NCBI GenBank assembly: GCA_910584995.1
Contig: CAJUDW010000004.1
Coordinates: 50,017 to 112,391 of the forward strand
Origin: an uncultured Oscillibacter sp.
GTDB lineage: Bacteria; Bacillota; Clostridia; Oscillospirales; Oscillospiraceae
Direction: 5' to 3'
Length of the DNA stretch: 62,375 bases
Both the position numbers and the translations under genes were made by a program. This document shows, one piece after another, positions 17,180 to 27,300 of this stretch (within the stretch, counting starts at the first letter, position 1; each line of letters starts with the position of its first letter). Below the pieces are notes generated by a model. The model worked only from the letters and a program-made list of their open reading frames with translations, had not been told where the DNA came from and made no database searches.

Positions 17180-18187
17180 ATGAAGAAAATCCTGCTGATC
17201 GGCACCGGCGGCACCATCGCCTCCGAGGTAACGGACGGGGGCCTCGCCCCGGAACTGACCACGGAGCAGCTGCTGGCCCATATCCCCGCCATCTCCCAAA
17301 TCTGCCGCGTGGAGTGCATCCAGCTGCTGAACCTGGACAGCACCAACATGACCCCAGGGCACTGGCTCCTGCTGGCCCGGTGCATCCGGGACCGCTACGA
17401 CGGTTACGACGGCTTTGTCGTCACCCACGGCACGGACACCATGGCCTACACGGCGGCGGCCCTCAGCTATCTGATACAGGGCGGGCCCAAGCCCATCGTG
17501 CTCACCGGGGCCCAGAAGCCCATCGGCTTTGACTCCACGGACTCCAAAATCAACCTTGCCGACGCCTTCCGCTGCGCGTCGGAGGATCTGCCGGGGGTCT
17601 CCATTGTGTTCAACAACCGGGTCATTTTAGGCACCCGGGCAAAAAAGACCCGTTCCAAAAGCTTCCAGGCCTTTTCCAGCATCAACTATCCGGATCTGGG
17701 CGTCCTGCGGGATGGCGTGCTGCTGCGGTATATCCGCCAGGAGCACGGCCCCGCCCCGGTGTTTTACGACGCCCTGGATACAAGGGTAGCCCTTTTGAAA
17801 CTGGTGCCCGGCATGGGCCGGGAGGTGGCGGATTTCCTGCTGGAGCGGAACGACGCGCTGATTATCGAGAGTTTCGGCGTGGGGGGCCTGCCGGAGCAGG
17901 GCGGGTTCTACGGCTGCCTCCGGGACGCCATGGCGGCAGGGAAGATCATCGTCCTGACCACCCAGGTAGAAAACGAGGGCAGCGACGTGGGGATCTACCA
18001 TGTGGGCCACGCCCTGAAACACGATCTCCGGGTGCTGGAGGCCTACGACATGACCACCGAAGCGGTGGTGGCAAAACTCATGTGGATCCTGGGCCAGACC
18101 CGGAAGCGGGGCCGGGTGGAGCAGCTGTTCTATACGCCTGTAGCCATGGATATCCTCTGGCCCGCCGGATATGGCCGGGAAGGCTGA
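17180..18187 (+). CDS. ansA: Type I (cytoplasmic) L-asparaginase
   Basis: 335 residues. The ATG at 17180 is preferred over an in-frame GTG at 17171 because MKKILLIGTGGTIAS is the family start and lies 6 nt from GGGGTGA. Both threonine motifs are present (GTGGTIAS and HGTDTM), together with a lysine-containing segment KSFQAFSSINYPD. No signal peptide, so cytosolic: asparagine to aspartate plus ammonia. Last gene of the ymdB run, ending at a strong terminator. Confidence 0.93.
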   Translation: MKKILLIGTGGTIASEVTDGGLAPELTTEQLLAHIPAISQICRVECIQLLNLDSTNMTPGHWLLLARCIRDRYDGYDGFVVTHGTDTMAYTAAALSYLIQGGPKPIVLTGAQKPIGFDSTDSKINLADAFRCASEDLPGVSIVFNNRVILGTRAKKTRSKSFQAFSSINYPDLGVLRDGVLLRYIRQEHGPAPVFYDALDTRVALLKLVPGMGREVADFLLERNDALIIESFGVGGLPEQGGFYGCLRDAMAAGKIIVLTTQVENEGSDVGIYHVGHALKHDLRVLEAYDMTTEAVVAKLMWILGQTRKRGRVEQLFYTPVAMDILWPAGYGREG

Positions 18188-18228
18188 CACACGGCAAACC
18201 GGATCCTGTTAATACCGGCTGATATGAT

Positions 18229-18267
18229 AAATTCCTCCCCCTTCAGAAAAGAAGGGGGAGGAATTTT
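18229..18267. terminator. Bidirectional terminator between ansA and the M23 peptidase gene
   Basis: A perfect 16-bp stem AAATTCCTCCCCCTTC with its complement and a 6-nt loop, followed by T on the plus strand and flanked by A/T on both sides. It lies between convergent genes. Confidence 0.9.
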
Positions 18268-18280
18268 CTGCTGCCCGGAC

Positions 18281-19585
18281 CTATTTCACGGAAAGCGTGG
18301 CCCGGACACCGCTGTCAAAGTAGGCGGTAGGATCCTGGGGCGCGCCCTCCTGCCGGACACCGAAGTGGAGATGGGGCCCGGTGGACATGCCGGTGGAACC
18401 TACGGCGGCGATCCGCTCCCCTGCCTCCACCCTGTCCCCGGCCTTCACGCCCAGGCTAAGGCAGTGGGCGTACAGGGTCTCCAGGCCGTCCCCGTGGTCA
18501 AGTACCAGATAATGGCCCAGCTTCGCATCGAAAGCGGCCTCCTTCACCGTCCCGGAGGCGGCTGCCGTGATCCCCGTCCCGGAGGGGGCGGGAATGTCAA
18601 TGCCGTCATGGAAGCTGGCGGCTTTCCCGCCGGGAGCCGTCCTGGGCCCGTAGGGCGCGCTGAGGCGGATGGTGTTGTTTCCCGGCACCGGCCACCGGAA
18701 CCAGCGGCTCCCGGCCTGATCTACGGTGTAAATGCCGTACAGGGACGCTTCACCGTCCCCTTCCAGCTGGGGCAGGAGTGCGCCGCCGGAGGCGGAGATT
18801 TTGAGGAAACCGGTGGAGAGGGTGTAAATCTTCGTCTGGCTGGAACCGTCCTCAAACTCCGCTGTAACGGTAAGGGTGGCCCCGTCCAGCTGATCCACGC
18901 TGGCATAGGCGGCCTCCCGGGTGTCCTCCCTCCAGGCTTCGGAAGACACGCCGGAGGTCCAGAAGCCATAGCGGGCCTCCGGGTCATAGGCCTCGGATAC
19001 CTCCCCGCCCAGGCGGGCCATGCCCTGCCCTTTTTCCGCCCCTCCGGAGAAGGAAGCCTCCGCGCCGTCCTGCCAGGACAGCCACAAGGCCTCCGTCCCC
19101 CCCGCTGCCGGATCAAGGGAGGAGTCCCAGCGGTAAAATTCCCCCCGATCCAAGGCGAGGGTCAGGTGCCGGATGCCCTCGCCGGTAACCTGGAGCAGGC
19201 ATCCGGTGAAAAAGCCCTCCCGTTCCGTCCAGCGCATGGACTCCCCCATGCTGAAGGCAAGGCCGCTGTTGGCGTTGGGAAGGGTGGTCTCCCCGGTCTC
19301 GGCGGCATAGGCCGTCAGGCCGAAGGAAAGCGCCAGTGGCGGGGATCCGGCCCCGCCGGAAACCTGGCTTTCTCCGGATTTGCCATCCGGCCCGGGCTCC
19401 CGCAGGGTCAGCGTACCCAGCACGAAAACCAGCGCCAGGGCCCCGCAGACAGCCCCCCGGAAAATCCGCCGGACGGGACGGGGCTGCCTCCTCTCCGCCT
19501 TCCGGCGGGCGGCAGCCAGCACCCGGCCCTCAAGCCCCTCCGGCACAGGGATGGTCTCCGTCAGGTTCTGATATGGGTTCTTCAT
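18281..19585 (-). CDS. Membrane-anchored M23 (LytM-type) peptidase, putative anti-sigma partner
   Basis: 434 residues from the ATG at 19585, 8 nt after GGGAGG. A cytosolic N-terminus (about residues 1-45) has ETIPVPEGLEGRVLAAARRK, resembling the sigma-binding tail of Firmicute anti-sigma proteins. One membrane span (about 46-65) and a long outer region follow. The C-terminus is an M23 domain with FHDGIDI and HLHFGV metal motifs and YAHCLSLGVKAGD. It overlaps the ECF sigma gene upstream by 56 bp. I infer a sigma regulator whose outside domain is a cell-wall peptidase or peptidoglycan sensor. It could equally be an ordinary cell-wall hydrolase whose expression is coupled to sigma. Confidence 0.85.
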   Translation of the reverse strand: MKNPYQNLTETIPVPEGLEGRVLAAARRKAERRQPRPVRRIFRGAVCGALALVFVLGTLTLREPGPDGKSGESQVSGGAGSPPLALSFGLTAYAAETGETTLPNANSGLAFSMGESMRWTEREGFFTGCLLQVTGEGIRHLTLALDRGEFYRWDSSLDPAAGGTEALWLSWQDGAEASFSGGAEKGQGMARLGGEVSEAYDPEARYGFWTSGVSSEAWREDTREAAYASVDQLDGATLTVTAEFEDGSSQTKIYTLSTGFLKISASGGALLPQLEGDGEASLYGIYTVDQAGSRWFRWPVPGNNTIRLSAPYGPRTAPGGKAASFHDGIDIPAPSGTGITAAASGTVKEAAFDAKLGHYLVLDHGDGLETLYAHCLSLGVKAGDRVEAGERIAAVGSTGMSTGPHLHFGVRQEGAPQDPTAYFDSGVRATLSVK

Positions 19586-20063
19586 CGTCAATTCCTCCCA
19601 GCAAACTCTTCAGTTTTTTCCTGGCCCTGAGGAGGCGGGTACGGACCGTGGCGGCGGGAATCCCCAGCATAGCGGCGATTTCCTCCGTCCGGTAGCCCTC
19701 GCCGTAGTGAAGGTGGACCACGGTCCGGAGTTTTTCCGGCAGGCGGGCCACCGCTTCCCAAAGTTCCGCCGCCCCGCTGTCCGGCGGGCAGGCCAGTTCC
19801 GGCACGTCCTCCAGGGACAGCACGGGACGGCGCAGGCGGAACCGGCGGAGGTCGCCGCAGCGGTTCACGGCGGTACGCAGCAGCCAGGCCTTCAGATATT
19901 CCCCTTCCCACTCCCGCTCCGGCTCTGCCAGCAGCCGCAGGAACACGTCCTGGTACACATCCTCCGCGTCCGCCGGGTTCTGGGTGCGGCACAGGGCCAA
20001 ACGGTACACAGCAGGGCCCCAGCGCCCCATGGCATTGCGGAGAAAGTCTTCCTGATCTCTCAT
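19530..20063 (-). CDS. ECF-type RNA polymerase sigma factor
   Basis: 177 residues, ATG 6 nt after GGAGG. Region 2 (QNPADAEDVYQDVFLRLL) and region 4 (LHYGEGYRTEEIAAMLGI followed by TVRTRLLRARKKL) are clear. The C-terminal tail after about residue 155 is acidic and is encoded in the overlap with the downstream M23 gene. An 8-1-8 bp palindrome lies just upstream (20086-20102). Confidence 0.95.
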   Translation of the reverse strand: MRDQEDFLRNAMGRWGPAVYRLALCRTQNPADAEDVYQDVFLRLLAEPEREWEGEYLKAWLLRTAVNRCGDLRRFRLRRPVLSLEDVPELACPPDSGAAELWEAVARLPEKLRTVVHLHYGEGYRTEEIAAMLGIPAATVRTRLLRARKKLKSLLGGIDDEEPISEPDGDHPCAGGA

Positions 20064-20085
20064 GCAATGCCTCCTTTCGTCGTTC

Positions 20086-20102
20086 TGAAAAGGACCTTTT
20101 CA
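20086..20102. promoter_or_regulatory. Perfect 17-bp palindrome upstream of the ECF sigma gene
   Basis: TGAAAAGG-A-CCTTTTCA, immediately upstream of the sigma-factor ribosome-binding site. It could be an operator or an mRNA hairpin. I could not identify a matching ECF -35/-10 pair with confidence. Confidence 0.45.
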
Positions 20103-20180
20103 CTTGTAAAACGCCAGGAGGGGGGAAAATGTTTCATCGGGCAGGGGAAATTTTTTGAGAACCCAAGGGGGCAGAAGCCG

Positions 20181-20720
20181 TCACTTCTGAAATTCCGAAT
20201 CCGGGTCCCCCAGGGCCTTCCACCCGAACCGCCTGACGGAGATGAGGATGGAGGCGATGGTCAGGGACTCATTGACCACGCCGCCCCAGGAATGGACAAA
20301 AATATCGTACAGCAGCCAGCAGGGGGACGCGCAGAGCAGGTTGGAAAGGCGGATGGTCCTGGCGTTGTGCCGCCAGTAGCCCAGGGTGCTGGCCACGGAG
20401 GCAGCAAAGGCCAGCAGGCTGGCCGGCCCCGCCCAGGTAAGGATCAGGACAGCCCCGTAGGCCCCGCAGAAAAGGGACGCCGTGACCTTCCGGCGGACCC
20501 AGCCCCATCTGTCGTATTGCAGCAGCAGGGCTGCCCGGAGGATGTTGACCCCCAGGCTCACGCAGCCGCTGGCGGCCCCCAGCAGGAAAAATTGCAGGCA
20601 GAACAGCCCGGAACCGATCATCTGGCAGAGGAACAGCGCCCGGTTGGATTTGATCTGATAGGAGATAAGAAAGGCGGCCACGGCCAGAAAGCCCACAGCC
20701 TGGGCGGTGGCGTTTTCCAT
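20181..20720 (-). CDS. YgjV family inner-membrane protein
   Basis: 179 residues from the ATG at 20720, 6 nt after GAGGTG. About five hydrophobic spans; the opening GFLAVAAFLISYQIKSNRAL and the ending SWGGVVNESLTIASILISVRR match the YgjV family, whose function is not established. It starts 33 bp after the addA stop, so it is probably cotranscribed with addBA. A functional link to DNA repair is not implied. Confidence 0.85.
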   Translation of the reverse strand: MENATAQAVGFLAVAAFLISYQIKSNRALFLCQMIGSGLFCLQFFLLGAASGCVSLGVNILRAALLLQYDRWGWVRRKVTASLFCGAYGAVLILTWAGPASLLAFAASVASTLGYWRHNARTIRLSNLLCASPCWLLYDIFVHSWGGVVNESLTIASILISVRRFGWKALGDPDSEFQK

Positions 20721-20753
20721 AGGATTCACCTCTTACATATATTTCATGCCCTG

Positions 20754-23700
20754 CTACAGTTCCACTGCTTCGCCGCAGCGGAGGAAGTACAGCACACGCC
20801 GGGTCACCGGCCTCTCCAGCACCTGTTCCAGGGCCCAGCTGTAGGCCTCCAGCTGAGGGCGGTAGCGTTCCGCCCGTTCCCGCACCTCTTCCTTGCCCCT
20901 GACGGCGTCCGTTTTGAAATCCACCACTGTCAGGCCGTCCTCAGTTTCAAAGCAGCAATCAACTACGCCTTGTAGTAACGCAGACCCTTCCCCTACAGGC
21001 TGTCGGTTATAGGCCTCCGCATCCACCAGGAGGGTGAAGGGATACTCCCGCCGGACATTCCGTCCCCGGCGGATCTCCTCCGCCAGCGGAGAGGCCAGAA
21101 ACCGCTCTAATTCCTTGATTTCCAAGGCTTCTGCCTGTCCGGCCGCCAGCATGGCCTTCTCCCGCATGTGCCGGATTTGTCCCACTACATCCATGTCGTT
21201 GAAGTCCAGATACTGAAGGGCCAGATGGGTAGCGGTGCCCCGCTCCGCGGGGGTCAGCCCCTGGCGCTCCCGCCGGAACCGGGGCTGGGTCAGGGGCCGG
21301 AGGTAAGGGGTGTGGGCGGCGTTTTCCGCAATCTGCTGATCTAGGATCCGGCCCTTCAGCTGGGTGGCGGTAATTTTTGCAGGCAGGGCCGTTTCCCGCT
21401 GGTAGGGATACCGGAATTCCAAAAGGGCCGGGTCGAAATCCGCCGCCCCATGGCCCTCCTCCTGAACGGCAGGGGCGGCGGAAGCCTCCCGGTAGTCCTC
21501 CCCCTGGTGCAAAAACACCTGCCAGGGGGCGTCCTTCCCGCTGTACAGGGGCCCCGCCGCAGCGCCTGCGAAGGCCCGGAGCGGAGCCGCTTCCGGACGG
21601 CACAGCAGCGGCAGCAGCAGCCAGTCCCCGAAACTCCGCCCCGCCGCCACTGTCTCCGGCGCCGTGGGACATCCCGCCCCGGCGGCCAGCTTCTGGATCC
21701 GCCCGGGAGCAAAGTACAAGGAATCCACCAGAATCAGCTTCTCCTTGGGCCGGGTCATGGCAACATACAGGATCCGCTGTTCCTCCGCCAGGTTCTCCCG
21801 GCGGAGTTTTTCCTCCACGGCCAGACGGGCCAGGGTGGGATATTTGATCCTCCGCTCCGTATCCACCAGCCGGGGCCCCAGGCCCATGGAGGGATGGACC
21901 AGCACGGCGCTGCTGAAATCCTGCCGGGAGAACACGTGATCCAAATCCGCCAGTATCACAATAGGGAACTCCAGCCCCTTGGACTTATGAACGCTCATAA
22001 GCCGGACGCCGTTCACCGCCGCCGGGGCCCGGGTGGCGGGGGCCTGCCCTTCCTCCAGCAGGCGGCGCAGCTGGGTGACAAAGGCAAAGAGGCCCTTGTA
22101 GCCGCCGCTCTCAAAATTTTCCGCGTGACGGCTCAGGGCGATGAGGTTCTCCCGCCTGGCCCCGCCGCTGTCCATGGCCCCGAAAACACCAAGGACGTTC
22201 AGGGTGTCGTAGATGTGCCAGAGGAGGTGGTGGACGTTCATATCCCGGGCTGCCAGCCGGAACCCCTCCAGGATCTGGAGGAAAGCGGCGCAGTCCTCCC
22301 CGCCGTCCGCCGACACGGCGTCGTAGTAGTCCCCCTGGGGGCAGCCGCCCCGGATCAGGGCCAGCCTGTCCGGCGAAAACCCGAAGAGGGGGGAACGGAG
22401 GACGGAGATCAGGGGCACATCCTGCCGGGGGTTGTCCACCAGGGCCAGAAGGGCCACCATCACGGAGATCTCCATGGTGTGGAAGAAGTCGCCGCTCTCC
22501 TCAAAAGAGCAGGGCACATTCCGCTCTGCCAGGGCCCCGGCGAACACCGCCGCCCGGGAGCCGGGGGAGCGCATGAGGATCACGATATCCTCGGGACGGC
22601 AGGGCCGGAGGCGGCCGTCCTCCCCGGTAACGGGAAACCCCCCGTCCAGCAGGCGGCGGATGCGGTCCGCGGTAAACCGGGCCTCCGCCGCCAGCCGCTT
22701 AACCGGATGCTGGTTATCCTGGGATTTCTGCTGAACGGCAATCAAATGGAATTCCGTCTGGCAGTCCTGCCGCTCAGGGTAGGAGGACGCGCCGAAGTAC
22801 AGGGCCTCTTCCTCCCCATAAACCATCTCCCCCATCTCCGGGGAGAGGATATTGCGGAACACAAAGTTGGCGGCATCCAACACCTCCCGGCGGGAGCGGA
22901 AATTCCGGGAAAGGAGGATTTTTCGTTCCTCCCCCTCCGCCGCCGTTTCATAGGAGGCGAAACGCCGGTATTTATCCAGGAAAATGGTAGGATCCGCCAG
23001 ACGGAAGCGGTAGATGCTCTGTTTCACATCCCCCACCATAAAGAGGTTCTGCCCTTCCCGGGAGACCGCCTGGAAAATGGCGTTCTGCACCTCGTTGGTG
23101 TCCTGGTACTCGTCCACCAGGATCTCCGTGTACCGGGAGGCGATCTGCCGCCCCAGTTCCGTGGGGCCGCCCTCCGGTTCCACCAACAGGAAAAGGGCCA
23201 AATGCTCCTGGTCGGAGAAGTCGGCGGCGTTCAGCCGCAGCTTTTCCGCCCGGTAGGCGGCAGCGAAGTCCGCCGTCAGTCCCAGCAAAGCCCCCATGGC
23301 GGGGGCGGCCGCCCGGAGATCCTCCATGGCCTCCTCCCCGCTGACATCCAGCAGATCCCGCAGCTTCCCGGCGTCCTTTTTGCAGGCCTCCCAGATCTCC
23401 TTCAGGGCGGCAATCTCCGGGTCGTCCTTCCGGCCCTTGGGGGTGGAGAGACGGGGGAACTCCAGGGCCGCCAGGGACTGCCGGGCATCCTCCCAGCCGC
23501 CGGCCCCCCCCATCCGGTCAAAGCCCCGGGCGGCGGCAAGGAACCGCTCCCCGTAGCCCCGGTACAGGGCCCCGTCCCCTTCCGTCCGGTCGGCAGCGGA
23601 TCGGAGGGACGATGCCCAATGGCCGCTCCTCCGCCGGACGGCGGCCAGCAGTTCCCGGGCATAGGCGGTTTCATCGAAATCCCCCGCCGGGGCCTCCCAC

Positions 23701-24308
23701 AGAGCCTGGTTTTCCGCCAGCCAGCGGTCCGGATAGGCATGGCTCTGGAGTTTTTCATACAGTTCCAGCACCAGTTCCACCAGCGCGCTGTCGTCCCGCC
23801 CGGCTCCCAGGGTGTCCGCCAGCTGCTCCCGGCCCCTGTCCAGATTCTGATAGAAGGATTCCAGCGTCCGGTTCAGGCACCGGCGGCGGATGAGGGCGGC
23901 ATCGTTCTCATCCAGGACGCGGAAATCCGGGGTCAGGGCGTGACGGTCACCCTCCCGGGCCAGGAGGTGGGCATTCTCCCGGAGGAGGGCGGTGCAGAAG
24001 GCGTCCACCGTCTTAACATCCGCCTGATAGACCCGCAGAAGCTGCCGCTTCAGGTGCCCGTCCCCGGGATTCCCCGCCATGCGGCGGTTCAGTTCCCCGG
24101 CGATTTTCCCCCGTAGTTCCGCCGCCGCGGCTTTGGTGTATGTAATGATGAGGAAATCGTCCAGGTTGCGGCCCTCCTCCACATAGCGGAAGAGCCGGTC
24201 AACCAGGACCCGGGTCTTGCCGGATCCGGCGGCGGCGGAAACCAGCAAACTGCCTCCCCGGTTTTCCACCACCGCCTGCTGCTGTGGGGTAAGCTGTAAA
24301 TTGGCCAT
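20754..24308 (-). CDS. addA: ATP-dependent helicase/nuclease subunit A
   Basis: 1184 residues from MANLQLTPQQQ. Helicase motifs: Walker A SAAAGSGKT (about 24-32), DEYQDT (about 398), and MSVHKSKGLEFP. The C-terminal RecB-type nuclease is seen as LQGVVDCCFE ... VVDFKTDAV (about residue 1128). With AddB it resects double-strand breaks for RecA, taking the RecBCD role. It starts one base after the addB stop (TGA-T-ATG). Confidence 0.97.
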   Translation of the reverse strand: MANLQLTPQQQAVVENRGGSLLVSAAAGSGKTRVLVDRLFRYVEEGRNLDDFLIITYTKAAAAELRGKIAGELNRRMAGNPGDGHLKRQLLRVYQADVKTVDAFCTALLRENAHLLAREGDRHALTPDFRVLDENDAALIRRRCLNRTLESFYQNLDRGREQLADTLGAGRDDSALVELVLELYEKLQSHAYPDRWLAENQALWEAPAGDFDETAYARELLAAVRRRSGHWASSLRSAADRTEGDGALYRGYGERFLAAARGFDRMGGAGGWEDARQSLAALEFPRLSTPKGRKDDPEIAALKEIWEACKKDAGKLRDLLDVSGEEAMEDLRAAAPAMGALLGLTADFAAAYRAEKLRLNAADFSDQEHLALFLLVEPEGGPTELGRQIASRYTEILVDEYQDTNEVQNAIFQAVSREGQNLFMVGDVKQSIYRFRLADPTIFLDKYRRFASYETAAEGEERKILLSRNFRSRREVLDAANFVFRNILSPEMGEMVYGEEEALYFGASSYPERQDCQTEFHLIAVQQKSQDNQHPVKRLAAEARFTADRIRRLLDGGFPVTGEDGRLRPCRPEDIVILMRSPGSRAAVFAGALAERNVPCSFEESGDFFHTMEISVMVALLALVDNPRQDVPLISVLRSPLFGFSPDRLALIRGGCPQGDYYDAVSADGGEDCAAFLQILEGFRLAARDMNVHHLLWHIYDTLNVLGVFGAMDSGGARRENLIALSRHAENFESGGYKGLFAFVTQLRRLLEEGQAPATRAPAAVNGVRLMSVHKSKGLEFPIVILADLDHVFSRQDFSSAVLVHPSMGLGPRLVDTERRIKYPTLARLAVEEKLRRENLAEEQRILYVAMTRPKEKLILVDSLYFAPGRIQKLAAGAGCPTAPETVAAGRSFGDWLLLPLLCRPEAAPLRAFAGAAAGPLYSGKDAPWQVFLHQGEDYREASAAPAVQEEGHGAADFDPALLEFRYPYQRETALPAKITATQLKGRILDQQIAENAAHTPYLRPLTQPRFRRERQGLTPAERGTATHLALQYLDFNDMDVVGQIRHMREKAMLAAGQAEALEIKELERFLASPLAEEIRRGRNVRREYPFTLLVDAEAYNRQPVGEGSALLQGVVDCCFETEDGLTVVDFKTDAVRGKEEVRERAERYRPQLEAYSWALEQVLERPVTRRVLYFLRCGEAVEL

Positions 24309-24309
24309 A

Positions 24310-27300
24310 TCAGTCCTCCCTTTCCCTGGTTTCCCGTTCGATTTCCTCCCAGAATTCATCCGGCCTCACCGGCAGGATGTAACGGAGATGATCCCCGTCC
24401 CTGCCGTCCTGGAAGTGGCAGGCGTCCGCCCAGTCGCAGTACTGGCAGAAGCTGTCGTCCTCCCCCCGGCAGCAAGGGTCGGCGTCGATGTTGCCGTCCC
24501 GCACCTCCCGGGCGATCTGGCGGAGGAGTTTGTCCACGTACTGCCCCAGCTTCCCCAGCCGGGCCGCCGAGGCCACGCTGCCAGAAACGCTGCCGTCCCG
24601 CCCCACCCGCAGGGGAAGATACCGGGGCTCCCGGAGGGCGTCGTGCTCCATAGCCTGCAAAACCGCCGGCTCCGCCAGCAGCAGCCCGGAGCGGCGGAGG
24701 TTCTTCTCCCGCTCCCGCTGCAGTTCTTCCGGGGAGATATTCCGCTCTGCGGAGAGGATATCGTCCCTGGCGGGGAGATACAGCACCCCTGCAGGCTCCA
24801 CCTCATGGCCGAACCGGGCCTTCCCCTCTCTCTCCAGGGCGAAGAGGTACAGCAGCATCTGGATGTCCAGGCCCATCCGGACAGCCGAAAGATCGAAGGC
24901 TTTCTTCCCGGATTTGTAATCCACCACCCGGAGATACAGCTTTCCGCTGTCCCGGTCAATCCATCCGTCCACACGGTCCACCTTGCCGCCTACCCGCAGT
25001 TCCGCGTCCGGCTCGGCGATCACCACCGCAGGGAGATCCCCCCGGTCCCCGAAACTCAGTTCAAAGGCCAGGGGCACAAAATCGGAGCACCGCAGTTCCT
25101 CCGCCGCTTGATCCACCACCGCATAGGCGGTGTTCCGCAGGCGGGCGAAGAGATAGCGGAACCGGGCGTTCCGATCCTGGAAATTCCGCAGTTCCCGTTC
25201 CATATACTGTTCAATGTATTTCCGCACCAGGGCATGAAGTTCCTCCTGATCCACCCGGGCAAAGCCGCCCCCCGCCAGCACATCCCTGGTGACGTGCTCC
25301 AGCAGGTAGTGGAGGAAGGTGCCGATCTGGGGCGCGTCAAAGGCGGCTGCATCCCGGGGCTTTGCCCGGAGGCCGTACTCCATAAAGTAGGCGAAGTGGC
25401 AGGAGCGCATCCGCTCCAGACGGGAGGCGGACATGGCTGCCCGGTCCCCGTACAGGGCCCGGACCGCCGCCCGGGAGAGGGCGCCCCGCCGGAGGGCCGC
25501 CGCCCGCTCCATGGCGGCAATCTGCCGGGAGAAATCCGGGCGGGCGGCAAAATACGTCCAGAGGGCCCCGCCGGGGGATTCCCCCGCCGCCTCCAGGGCG
25601 GGAACAGGGGCCGCCAGTCGGTAGGGCCTGCCGTTCCCCTCCTTCTCCACCCGGAGATCCGGAAAGAGGGCCTGCATCCGATCGATCACAAAGGCAGGCC
25701 GCATGGTGCCGCCGGAGACGTCGGAAATAGGGTAGCTGACCGTCAGGCCGCAGGTAGGCCGGGCCAGGGCGGCGTAAAGGTTCTGCAATTCTATGCCCAT
25801 CTGATCCATGCCGGTGGGGGCCAAGGCCACCCCCCGCTGGGCCAGTTCCTCCCGGTCGTCCTCATTCAGGATACCGCCGCTCTGCCCCGTGCCGGGAAGC
25901 ACATGATCGTTGGCCCCCAGGAGGAAGAGGTACTTTCCTGTGTGGCGGTCATTCCGTGTAATCTCCGTCACGCCCACCTGATCCAGGGAAACCGGGATGG
26001 TGCCCACGCTGTACTGGGCGGCCACCTGCCGGAACAGGCGGGTGAACTCATCCAGATCCATCGGCTCGTCCCCCAGGATCTCCACAAACTGATCCAGTAC
26101 GCTACAGAGGATGTCCCACAACTGGGCGGTCTCCTCCGCCTCCTGGAGCCGCCCCGCCTCCGCCTGGAGGTGCATCTGTGCTTCCAGGGCATCCTGCAGG
26201 CCCAGTTCCTCCATAAAGCCGTAGAGGGCGTTCACCTTCTCCAGGGCCGTCCCGCCGCCCCGCAGCCCTTCCGCCAGGCGGGAGAGGGGCCCCCGCACTT
26301 TCCGCCGCAGACGGTTTACGGCATCCAGCTGCTCCTGCCGCCCATCCGTCCAGGGGGCGCCGTAGCCGTCGGGGTTTTCTGTCCAATCCACCTCCCGCAG
26401 CCACATGCTGCCGTGGATCTCCCATTTCAGCGCGTAATTCTCCAACAGATCGCACTCTGCCGGGGTCAAGCCCGCAAGGCCGGTTTTCAGCCAGCGGAAC
26501 ATATCGTCGTACTCATATCCCCCGCCGATGGAGGCCAGCACCCCGGAGAGAAGGCTCATTACCGGCTTTTCCAGGATATCTGTCCGGCGGCTCAAATAAG
26601 CCGGGATGCCGTACCGCCGGAACACGGTCTCCACCACCCCCTCGTAGTCCCCCATGTTCCGGGCGGCCACGGTGATTTCTCGGTAGCGGCACGCCTTCGC
26701 AGACACCAGACGGCGGATCTCCGCCGCCGTCCACTCCACTTCGGAAAACACATTGTCCGCTTCCCGGAGGCGGATGGCGGAACTGTCCCCGTCAAAGACG
26801 GCGGCCTCCCCGAAGAAATGGCGCTCCAGATGATCCAGGGCCGAACTGCCATGGGGGGCCAACGTCTCAATGCGGAGGGGGCGGCGCTCCTCCTCCGCCA
26901 GGCGGCGCAGCTGGCCCAGGGTCTTTAAGGAGGCCTCGAAGATCTCCTCCCGGCTGTCCGGCTCCCCCAGGAGGGTGACGGTGACGGAGGCAGCCTGCCG
27001 CAGCAAAACGCCCAGCACCCGCCGCTCCTGGGCGTTGAAATAGGTGAAGCCGTCGATGAAAATGTCCTTTCCGGCCCCGTAGCGGGAGTCCTCCAGGTGA
27101 TCGCAGAGTTTTGTCATCCGATCCCGGAGATCCTGGCCCTCCCGGTGCAGGCGGGCCTCGTAGGCCCCGTAAAGGATGCTTAAATCCGTCAGCTTGTCCC
27201 GGGTCGCGCCGGTGATGTCCTGGGCCTGCCGGTACAGGGTCTCCGGGGATACCTCGTAGCACCGCAGTTCGTCAAAGAGATCCAACAGCTGCTGCAGGAA

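Noticed and set aside
21450..24116. Open frame of about 890 codons on the plus strand
   Set aside because: It is antisense to addA, is Pro/Gly/His-rich, and has no ribosome-binding site or family match. It is an effect of high GC at third codon positions.
24217..26928. Open frame of about 900 codons on the plus strand
   Set aside because: Antisense to addB with the same composition artefact.
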